The notes beneath the pieces are model-generated. The model was given only the letters and a program-made list of their open reading frames with translations. It had not been told where the DNA came from and ran no database searches. Both the position numbers and the translations under genes were made by a program. Below are positions 36,132-47,000 of a stretch of 64,000 nt of DNA, piece after piece; position 1 is the stretch's first letter; every line of letters starts with the position of its first letter. Source of the DNA: Rotaria socialis (Eukaryota; Rotifera; Eurotatoria; Philodinida; Philodinidae). Location: assembly GCA_905331475.1 (NCBI GenBank), contig CAJNYU010002160.1, forward strand, positions 1 to 64,000. The letters run 5' to 3'.

Positions 36132-39100
36132 CTACGAATGTGGACGGAAAAACACTCGTTTCACACGATTAGCTAATGATGATTTTATTTTTGTTGATTT
36201 CTAAATATTAAAAACTGAATTTTATTATAGCAATTCTAAAATGAAAATAATACCTTATCAATGTTTGTTGGTTGTTCAGTACAATTATTTTTAGTAATCG
36301 TAGTAGTAATAGTAGTATTTGTATTGTTTGGAATATTTTTCAGTTCATTTGCTAATCCAGTTGTACTATATGATTTACGTCGACGTGATGAACTCATTGT
36401 AGTTTCATTTTCATGATTTATTATCGAAGCTGAAAGCGTTCGAAATAAACGAGATTGTCTTTTTGAATCTGTTTCTATTTCTTCTTCTTCGTCTTCTTCA
36501 GATGAATTATGATTATTTGAAAATGAAAAACGAAAACGAGACCGACGACGTGTAGAAGATTTTTGTTTATTATTATTATTATTCAGATTATTTGGTTGAT
36601 TTGATTCATCAGTTTCCATCATGTCAACAACAGATTGTTGTTCTTTAGTATTATTACGAAAACATTGTTCAACTTTTCGAGCTAAATCATCATCAAATGT
36701 TGATATTTTATTTGTTTGCTGAGTTAAAGACGAAAATTCTTGATCATCATCTTCACTATTTGTAGAAGGAACTGGAAGAATTTCAAGTTGACTTTTTAAA
36801 CAAGGTGCTGTATTATTTTCTTTTTGTTGATTGATTTTTATTATTTTACGACGCGGTGTATCATCGAGCATTTCAGTTATATCATCTGATGCAGGCCTTT
36901 TGGGAGTCTAAATCAATATCATTGAATTAATTTCAAAATATGTCAATATATAAAGAAGAAGAAAATGAATAGCTAGATTTAAATGTTGAATATATTCTTT
37001 CTAGAACTATTTTCTATGAATGAAAAAAAATGATCTATTTTTTATTCGTAGACATCGAAAATATGAAATTTATATTTAAATTTTGTGCTCAAGACTACAT
37101 TACAAATCTGCAAAGAAAGAATCAATACTCATACAAAACCCTTTTCGTATCCTTTTTTAGTCTTGGTTCATTGATATAAGGACTTTCATTCGGTTTTTTG
37201 CTTTATGAGCATATAATTCTAGATACCTTGAATGATAGAATAATCAGCTAGAATTTTGTCTATAGACGAGTTTCATAGTCATTAGTAACATGCTAGAATT
37301 GTAATCAGAACAACTACATCGTTATTAAGATCTACAAATTAGAATTTAAAATATGTATTTTTCAAAACAACGATATTTTAATGATAAGTTAATACCTCAA
37401 TGGGTATTCATTTGTCTAAACTCAAACTATAAGATAATTTTTCGTCATTATCAAGTCGATCTTTTAGTTGAAAGTTTAATCATTCGAGTAGCATCGTATT
37501 GCCAATTTATGATCAATGAACACATATTTTGCTTTAGAATTCGATAGAATATTATCTTCATGATTAAAAATAAAAAATTAATTTATGCCCATTAACATAA
37601 AAAAGAATTAACATGGAAATGAAAAAAAATAGTATTCAAAATTCTTCTAGCTGTTCAATTCTCATCATTGAGAAATATTCTCGGTAGACAAAAAAAACGA
37701 CACTTACTCGTACAGGTGTCGATCCATTAGATATTGGTGCAAGAATATGTTCTTTGCGTTGTCCAACACGTTTAGGTCTTTGCGGCGTTTCACCTGTAAT
37801 CATAGGTGATGCTTGATCTACTTCGATTGTACCATCCGTACATAGTGAATCTAGACGAAAGCGAAAGAAAATGAATTCCTGAAATAACTCAGTAATAAAC
37901 AACAAAACTCACATGTTGACGAAGACATTTGTTTTTTCTTATTCAAAATACATTCACTAAATGGTGGTCCCGGTGGATCGAGCATAACTGTAATACAAGT
38001 TATATTATCAGCACGTAACATTCTTTCTTTCCATGAAACTAATGCTTTTTGTACAAGTTCATGTGATGGATTACGAAATGGACGATCATCATCATCCTAT
38101 TTAAATAGTCGTTTGATCGAAAGAAAAAATTTTGATCTACAAACCTCAGAATTCAAAATCATTTGTTCGGTTTTAACATCACAATTTCTGACAATTTCCA
38201 CTGCTACTTCTGGTGTTATCATATTCCAAAGTCCATCACTAGCTAATATTAAACATCGATGTTTATTTGGGTCAATTTCAATAACTGTTAATTCAGGTTC
38301 CGGTGACACAGAATAAAGATTTGTATGTTTATTTAAACTCCATAAATCTCCTAATGCGCGTGATATAGCTAAAAATGGTATTTGTTCATATTCATATGCT
38401 GTTTTAACATGTTCGTTGCGATAATAATTTGATGATGTAACTGACTTTTGTCTATTCCAAACAACTCGATGAACACCAGCTTTACAAAGAACGTTTCCAC
38501 CACTTTCACGTATACGCTTTAATTCAAGTGGATCCTCTGGTTTATGATCACGTGTTATACGATTTGCTTTCCAACATTTATATAGTGCTGCACCTTCACC
38601 TATAACAATCGATGAATCTCCAACGTGTCCAATATATAATTTATTTCCACGTACAAATACAACACTTGCTGTGCAACCTATATTAAAAAAATAGATATAG
38701 ATATTGTTTGTTTTCTTTTTTTTCATTTCAATAAAATATTCCTGGTCTAACCTGAAGTGCTTGTTAAACCAGATGATGTTTTTGTCCATTTTTCAACATG
38801 ATTCCACATATCATTGTGACATGAAAGAAAACCTTTTCGAATAGCTGATAGTATTTGTTTATCATTGGAATTTTCTGACCAAAAATCATCTTGTTCAAGA
38901 ATATGTTGACATAAGTTTTGACGAGCAAATTCAGCAGCTTCTTTTCCACCGTGACCATCAAATATGCCGAAATAAGCTAATGATATTGGACTTTCTTTAT
39001 CTAATGGATTTAAACGTTGAAGAGCAATAGCATATGTGTCCTCTAAAAAACAAAATTTTCATGCCGTTTAGATATAAAAGTTTTTGATTTACCCATATAT

Positions 39101-39220
39101 TTTCGGCCACCTATTAAAACCAGAAAAAAATCAATATTACAACAGAAATATTATTGTATGATATTTACCTTGATTACTATTTGTAGTAATCCGCAAATTC
39201 ACTTGAACGCAATCACTCAT
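36132..39220 (-). CDS. PPM1D: PP2C-type protein phosphatase, PPM1D/WIP1-like
   Basis: Eight exons give about 648 residues (human PPM1D 605): 39169-39220, 39093-39110, 38752-39042, 38145-38677, 37913-38096, 37704-37850, 36254-36906, 36132-36200. PPM1D is a nuclear Mg/Mn-dependent Ser/Thr phosphatase that switches off p53, ATM and p38 stress signalling. Seen here are the metal-binding motifs GEDTYAIAL, YFGIFDGHGGKEAAEFA, ASDGLWNM and MLRADNITC, plus PPM1D-like stretches (HKPEDPLELKRI, GVHRVVWNR, IPFLAISRALGDLWS). A long Ser/Arg-rich tail carries basic clusters (TRRRSRFRF, SRRRKS) that may be nuclear signals. The exon 6/7 join is unsettled: the best donor (GTAAGT, after CGA) leaves exon 7 out of phase, so a weaker GT four bases on was used, or a small exon in the 797-nt intron was missed. 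The last exon depends on removing a 53-nt intron; otherwise the protein ends DKVLFSF. Confidence 0.88.
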
Positions 39221-40525
39221 CTTGGTCGTTGTGTTGTATTTTGAGTGAATGAATGATCAATTTCACACAAATATCGTAGAACAGTCAATAACCAATCCGA
39301 ACAAAGCAAGTTTTCCTTCACTATTTCGATTCTATATTTTCATTGGATAATTAAGTGACTAATACAATTACTTCTCATTCTTATAGAAATACCAACGCGA
39401 AATCAACCTACTAAAATTAAAATCTACCTTGTATAAAATTGATAATCGAAAGAAACACTAGCACGTGAAAAATCAAGAGTAGCCATTTTTATATATTTTT
39501 ATAGCAGTAAACTTTAAATTATTTTTACTTGATTCAGCTTGTTGCATAGAGATTAAGATCATACAAAATTTCGTTATTTAAAGTAATATAGTTCTTGTTC
39601 GGCATCTATATTTGAACGAATTCTTTGTTATCTAATAATTCATTGATATATAATAGAGACTGACACAATATTTATAGCAATACTATATTGATTGCCACTC
39701 AGAAAAGAGACTTGACATGAATAGCTTGAATTCAATTTAACTAATTACTATTTTATCTGCTTGATGGATTTTTGTTTTATTGATTATGAAGCAAGGAGAA
39801 TAATGTTCATCAATTTAAAAGAGCTCGTCAAAAATCATTAGTTCAAATAATAGACAACATAAACGACTTATTTGCTATTGTTTTGTGAATGAAAATATCG
39901 GTTAGAAGCACAAAACAACTTGTAGTTTGCATCATTCGAAATTCATAAAGTTGCTTCATGTATGTATACGTGAAATTGTTCTTAATATTCTATTCATTTT
40001 TCTTATCACTTTATTTATAATAAAATCAAGAAAATAACAAAAAAATGAATGTATTTCTATTACAAGTTTTTTTAATTTTGATCTATACGAACTCTAAATA
40101 CATTATCAGTTTATCCTTTGATAATAATTCTATATAGTTTTGAATATAGTTCGATGTTTTACTTTTGTGAAGATTATTTTCTTGATTTAGATTTCTTATT
40201 GAACAACAGTTATCTATCAATACATATTGAACTAATCTCAAATTAATTATTCAATTAACTTTGAAGGAAATCAATTGATTTCTATATGAATAAATCTTGT
40301 TTTTCTTTCATTTAAATTCATAGATAAGATTCGTTCATGAATATACGTATAACAATGATTATAGATGTTATCTAATAATCTATTGAATGTTGCTAATGTA
40401 GCACCTGATTTTTTGAAAAATTGCCTTTTCTCAGAATAATTCAGATTTAAAATTTAAAATGAAAGATGTAAAGCATAGCTACAGTTTAACTCCCTACATC
40501 AGATTCTCTTGATTTTCCAGTCATG
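39221..40525. other. Intergenic upstream of PPM1D
   Basis: AT-rich non-coding sequence ending at the long-TIR element. No gene seen. Confidence 0.6.
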
Positions 40526-41414
40526 TATATGTTGTAGGCAAAATTGGAATTCAAGCAAATTCGGAATTTGCCTAGTCAAAATTAGAATTCTGATTCTGCC
40601 TTGGCAAAATCAAGATTCTAATTTTGACCGGATTTTTTTTCAGGCAGAATTGGAATTCTAATTCTGCCCGGGCAAAATTAGAATCGGGCTAGAGATAAAT
40701 TCTTAATAAGAAAATAATCAAAATTTAAGTGTTATAACTATATTTTATTCAACAAAATCTTTTTTTCTGAACATTTTACAATTAGAAGCCTAAACGCTTT
40801 ACTCTATTCATCCATATTTTTACAACAACCTCGTTTTGAATGACATTTTGTCAAACAAAAAACTCCATTTTATTTACATGGACATTGTTTTGAAACGCAT
40901 TTGCCTTTATAATCGCAAGTGCGACCACTTGTTGATGCACGATTTTCCCTTAGCTAATAATAAACATTTAACAATATCATCATAAACACATTGTTTTATA
41001 ACACTTTTCGCTCGAAATCTTTCACTCAAAGAATTATTATGTTTTTCTAATTCTTTATAATAAAGTGATTCCGCACTTTTCACTTCGACAGTTGTTGAAT
41101 CCGATTGAGACATTTTCTATAAGATTGTGTGAAGCACGTATCTCTATATTTATACTGTTTATCGATACGTCAGGCTTTTATCACGATTTTCTCTTTTTTT
41201 CTCATCTACTGTACGTTTACTAAAACATGTGACTATATGAATTTATCTCTAGCTCGATTCTAATTTTGCCTAGGCAGAATTGGAATTCTGATTTTGCCCA
41301 AGAAAATGTTAGTCAGTATTAGAATTCTAATTTTGTCTAGTCAAAATTAGAATTCCAATTTTGCCCGGGCAAATTCGGAATTTGCCTAGATTCCAATTTT
41401 GCCTACAACATATA
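40526..41414. mobile_element. 889-bp long-TIR DNA element with coding-like cargo
   Basis: The arms (about 40526-40707 and 41238-41414) are inverted copies. Both begin TATATGTTGTAGGCAAAATT and end at GAGATAAATTC next to the core. Each arm is a degenerate array of GGCAAAATTAGAATTC-type units in both orientations. Flanking TA dinucleotides would fit a TA target duplication, but this is only suggestive. The core (about 530 bp) is unlike the arms and contains minus-strand coding-like sequence, described separately. No transposase is visible, so it is probably non-autonomous. Confidence 0.75.
40804..41113 (-). pseudogene. Cargo fragment with CXC-like cysteine motif, interrupted
   Basis: An open frame (40907-41113) starts MSQSDSTTVEVKSAESLYY and continues as a Lys/Glu/Leu-rich, probably helical segment to IVKCLLLAK. 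Just downstream on the same strand, in a different frame, the sequence reads TSGRTCDYKGKCVSKQCPC and then, past a stop, FCLTKCHSKRGCCKN. That spacing of cysteines resembles the CXC (tesmin/MSL2-like) motifs found in several transposon-associated and chromatin proteins. As it stands the frame is broken, so I treat it as a captured or decayed fragment. An unseen intron could be an alternative explanation. Origin unknown. Confidence 0.45.
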
Positions 41415-42963
41415 TCTATCTTACGTGTAATAAAATACCAATGAAAGACAAACAAAACAAAAACAACTGAAAGAAATATCAAAACTTTAATGGATAGCGC
41501 CATCGTTCTTCAGATTGTTCTATGTTGACATTGTGAAATAGCAAAAAACCAGTATATATTCTTGTTATTTTCATTTAAAATTTGTTCGGTCGGTAAATCA
41601 ATTGTAATTATGCGATTGACAGAGGATATATCAATAGAGATGTTTGATGATTTTTGTACGTCTCATGGCCACATGTATTTCTGTGTACACACATTCGCGA
41701 CAAAAAAGACGTGATGTATAATCATATATATATAAATGAGAATATTATATAAAGATAGAGCAATAGCGTCTGATGAAAAGGGCCTGGCTTTTCAATGAAA
41801 AAAATATTCTCTATTCGATCTATATTTTTGATGGAAAGAAAAACAGTTGAAACGTAAGCAAAAAAGTCGCGCGGATGCAAGAAAATCATAAAATTAATGG
41901 TTATCATAGGTTGTCTAAGCTTCTCTGCTAAATATAGCTGACCGAAAAACTGAAAATGACGCCGATTCAATCTATTTATTAGGTCAAGCTTGTAACTTTC
42001 TTATACTGATCTTTGGTTCGAAAATAGTCAAAAAATCGCTTGCCTAGAGATCTCTAGTCAGGCACTACTACAATTCCAAGAAAGTATTCACAAACGCCAA
42101 AGAGATCCATTGTATGTTGAGAACACCTCGAGCTTTTCGAATGAACGATTAATGCAAAGACACAGAACAAGATGAAATAAAGATGTCAACAGCATGTACT
42201 CGTAACCAGATGAAGAGTTGAGCAGCTACAACTGCAAAACACATTCCCATCCGTTCTTCAAAAATCAATTTCAAAAATATCTCATGCAATAATAGTAGAC
42301 TCAAAAACAAAAGTTGAGATGTTTCAAATTCGATATCATGGAAGAATAACAAAACTAAAACTTTCATATTACACGTAAATCAATGCTTAAGATCATCACT
42401 ATTACTATAATACGACAGTAAAATAGCAGAAAAACAATTAGCCCATTGACTAATAAGTTACTGTAATCTGATAGGTTAGATTAATATTTTCTAGATTGAT
42501 GAATCGAGTAAGATAAATATTTTAGTAATAAAATTTATCATTTAGTCATTTAAATATCCAGACACAGCAGTTACAACAAGAAATGTGCATCTTTGTTAGG
42601 ATACAAAATATTGTGTGTGCGTGACTTTGGTCTCTATTTATATTTCCGTCTATTGTCGATCGTTTCAAGTTCTTGGGAGATTATGTAAAAATGAGATATG
42701 TTTTTCAATCTGTAAGTTTGTCGAGATGCAACACTGGACAAGGCTTATATGTCATTTTCGCCGTGAATATAAATGAACAGAAAACGCAAATCCTTCTACT
42801 CATACCTTATGATCATACTCCGAAAGTGTCGCTTAAAAGAGAAAATTCACCATATGGTTTTCTACAGATCAATATGGAATGAAAGTTTTTGTAATATAAA
42901 TGTAGAAGGTTGTTATCGAAAAGTTCAGAGTCATACGTCGCTACTGCTTTCGCTTAGGGACGA
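41415..42963. other. Intergenic, no gene seen
   Basis: AT-rich sequence between two TIR elements. Several short frames occur on both strands without protein-like composition or splice context. Confidence 0.55.
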
Positions 42964-42971
42964 CGACAGCA

Positions 42972-43075
42972 TAAGGGTGACACCTTAACTTTATTTTAAA
43001 AGTTAAAGTTAACGTAAAACACTTTAAACTTTAATACTTTTTTTAGAGTGCTTTAAAGTTAAAGTGCCACCCCTA
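42972..43075. mobile_element. 104-bp hAT MITE with perfect 8-bp TSD, AAAGTT-filled
   Basis: Identical octamers CGACAGCA flank the element at 42964-42971 and 43076-43083. The TIRs are TAAGGGTGACACCTTAACTT and (complement of right end) TAGGGGTGGCACTTTAACTT. The interior consists almost wholly of AAAGTTAA/TTAACTTT words in both orientations. There is no coding capacity. Confidence 0.9.
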
Positions 43076-43083
43076 CGACAGCA

Positions 43084-44019
43084 TCGTTTAAAATGAAACT
43101 TTATTGATTTTGATAATTAAAAAAAAATAAGATTTAATTCTTTTAAATCAAGACTAGATCGTTCAAAATTCAAAATTCAAAATCACTTAATCTCGAGTGA
43201 AAAAACTGATCATGTTTTGACAAAACCATCTGAGAATTGTGTTGCTTTTATTTTTATTTTCATTTTCAGTCAACTTGAAACATGAGGATCGATTTAGTTA
43301 AAAATTTTATACAAACAAAAGCTCTAGAAAAATCCAAATATCGATATTTTGTAATGAAAAAATGTATTGTGTAAAGTTGCATATGGCTTCGTATCCCCAA
43401 ATAAGTTCTATTAACAATATTTAAATGCATAAAAAAATTTCAAAATCTGGCTTCTTGAAATAAATTATTTATTTTTAATTACAATAACCGGCATAAAAAT
43501 ACGTAATGTAGATATTGTTGTTTGTTGTATCGTGTATTGATTTAAAAAAATGATGTAAATTGTTTAGTTTCTATCATTTTCACATCGAAATTCTTCTGTT
43601 TAAGTTAACACATTGATTGAAACTAACTAATCGTGGTGGTTAACGCCCCCTATAATAATTTTTATATGATGTCTAGTAAACACATAAACTAATAGCAAGG
43701 ATATCTCGTGTGGTCTTTACGTATAAATACATGAAAACATATCATTCGATTTGTGGACCTTCAAAAACAATGAAAATGTTTTTTTCATTCATGACTCATC
43801 TATATCGAATAGAAAATAAATCTAATCATGTGGATCAGTCGTTTAGTTTATTCTTTATACTTAGTTTGACTCTTCTAGCGTTCATATGCATAAAATTTAT
43901 CTTCTATTTTGTTTTTTTTCCAAAACGTGTTGATTTGTGAATGAACAAACGATTTTATCTATGAAAATGAATTATATGTATTAAATTTTAGACACAAGTA
44001 CAATATAAAACAAGTCAAA
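43084..44019. other. Upstream region of the CSE1L gene
   Basis: AT-rich non-coding sequence. No promoter element can be named with confidence. A possible splice acceptor (TTTTAG) at about 43991 lies 29 bp before the start codon, which would fit a 5' UTR intron or a trans-splice site. Confidence 0.4.
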
Positions 44020-47000
44020 ATGGAGATCAATGATCAGAACCTTGAAGCACTTGCAAATTATTTACGCAAAACCTTATCTCCGAATGGTGACGAAAGAGCA
44101 GAAGGTAAAGTTTCATATATAGTTGTTTATTTTTCTTTTCTGAACAATTTAATTTTGATTGATAGCTGAAAAAACTTTAAAACAAATTGAACGAAATGAA
44201 AACTATTCATCTTTACTATTAACATTGTGTGAACGGTCAACAATTCCTGATGAAATTCGGCGTGCATCTGTAATAACATTTAAAAATTTTGTTAAACGTA
44301 ATTGGCCATCACTTGATGCATCATCATCAACAACAAATTCAATATCGATTCGTGATCGAAATCATATTAAAGAACATATTATTGATTTGATGACACGATC
44401 ACCTGAACATATTCAACAACAATTATCTGATGCCATTACCGTGATTGGTAAATGTGACTTTCCTGATCAATGGCCAACATTACTTGATACAATGGTTCGA
44501 CAATTTCAACAGCCATCAACAGGAAATTCTTTTCAATCAATAAATGGAGTTTTAAAAACAGCACATTCACTTTTCGAACGATATAGATATGAGCAAAAAT
44601 CAGATGAATTATGGTTAGAAATTAAATTAGTGCTCGAAAAATTTGCACCGGCTTTCACAGAATTATTTAAAGTAGAATTTGAACAAAATTATTTTCCTCA
44701 ACTGATTTGATTTTTCTTCGAATATTTTAGTCCTTAGTGGCTTATTATCCACAAAAAATAGCCGATATAGTAGAAATGAAAAATATTTTTGATTCATTAT
44801 ATGTTTGTATCAAGATCTTTTATGATCTCAATGCTCAAGTAAAATTAATTTTTTTATTTTATGTTATTAAATAAAATTTACTTTCGATAGGAATTACCAG
44901 AGCATTTTGAAGATAATTTAACACTTTACATGACACACTTCATGGCGTTACTTTCATTTGACCATCCAAATCTTCATTCTGATGTAGGAGTTGATTTTGT
45001 TTTTAATTGAATGCATAACTTTATTTTGAAAACTATTTTAGAAACATGATCCTGGTATATTAGATAGAGTTAAGACAGAAATTTGTCGTGCTGTTGCTCT
45101 TTATGCTGATAATTATAGTGATGAATTTAAACCATTTGCACCGCAATTTGCCTTAGCAATTTGGTCTTTATTAACACGATTAAATCTTTCACCAAGTTTT
45201 GATGATGTAAAGTTTTATTTAATTTTTCTTTGTACTCTAAAAAGTTTAGTGGCAAGGATATTTGAATTCGTTATAAAAGAGTTGAAGGAAATTTATTTCT
45301 CTACTATTTTATCATTGTTAGATGTATGTTTATTTTCGATAAAAAAAAGTTGAATAATTTTCCGAATTAGAAAAACATGTGACTTTTCAATCTAGAAGAC
45401 AAATTTGATGATCCGGGATCTCTAAAAGTTTGGCTGGACTAGTTGAAACAATATTAGGACTTCTTTTCCAGTTTCAGATACAACGGTTTACTGAATTCTT
45501 GTTATCTAACTTCTAAAATTTTACAATAAAAAATTAGCCGTATTTCTTCATTAAGTAGCATCTAAATGGCCCATTACATATTATAGTAAATAGTTCGTAA
45601 AGAAATCTTTTTCTAAATGCAACAACTATTGAACAATTGTCAACAATTGCAAGAAGAAAGAATTATCATCACTACTTTTTTGATATTTCTAAAATATTGT
45701 AAAATGGTGATTATACTTTTGTCTTTTAGCTTGTGGGTACAGCCATGCGATTTTTATCAACATTAGCTGCTCGAAGTCATCATTGTAGTATGTTTGAAGG
45801 TGGTGACATATTGAAAATTGTGTGTGAACAAGTTATTCTACCGAATTTATTTCTTCGAGGTTTTAATTTAGTTTAGTCTTTTTTGTCTTTTATTTCAAAT
45901 GAATTTTCATTTAGAATCCGATATTGAAGAATTTGAAGATAATCCAGAAGAATATATTCGAAAAGATATTGAAAAATCTGGTAAATATTGAATTAGTCAT
46001 CGATGCTTAACAAATATGACGATAGATCATTCATTTAGAAAAATCTTCTCGATTTAATTCACGTAGAAATATAATTTTCATGACTCCTAATAATAATTTA
46101 AGTTATTTATTCGAACAATTCACGATAAGATCCCATGTGTATTTCTTTCATCACTAATTTGTTTTTATTGAAGATCTAGTAATCGAAAAATATTAATTTC
46201 ACGTTTATATTTCTTAAAAAATTTCTATAAGCATAAATAAATGATTTTTGTTTCTTGCTCTTTAGATTCGGCAACACGTCGTCGCGCTGCTTGCGATTTT
46301 CTTCAAGCACTTTGTATCTTTTTTGAATCACAAGTTATTGCTCTTTACAGTCAATATATTGAAACTATGCAAAAAGTAAATTGTCGATGTTGTTTATTTT
46401 ATTTATTGATAAATAATTTCTTTTAGGAATATTTACAAAATCCAACACTAAATTGGTCAAAAAAAGATACATGTATTTTTCTAGTCTTATCACTCGCTTC
46501 GAAAGGCGAAACACAAAAAGTTTGTTCGATCTTTTTTTATTTCATTCAAGTTTTGTTTTTTGGTTTTCAGTTGGGCATAACAAAAACAAGTTCATTTATT
46601 AGTATTCCAGTCTATTATTCTAATAGTGTATTACCAGAACTTCAAAGTCCAGACGGTAAAATTTCTTCAATTGTAGTAAAATTCTTATTTCATGTTTCAT
46701 TTTTTAAAATCTTTTCTAGTGAATAGTCTTCCTTTAATAAAAGCTGATTGTTTAAAATTTTTAATTTATGTTCGAAATCAACTTGATCGTGATTCTTTAG
46801 TTAAATCCTTACCTGAATGTACTCGATATCTATCATCACAAAATGTTGTTGTACAAACTTACGCAGCACATGCTTTGGAACGTTTGCTACTTGTTCGGCA
46901 TCCTGCTGATCAAAAACATACAGCGTATAGATCATTATTTCTTTCATGCGTAATATTTTATTATTTTATTTTATCATTTAAGAATAACAAAGAATGATTT

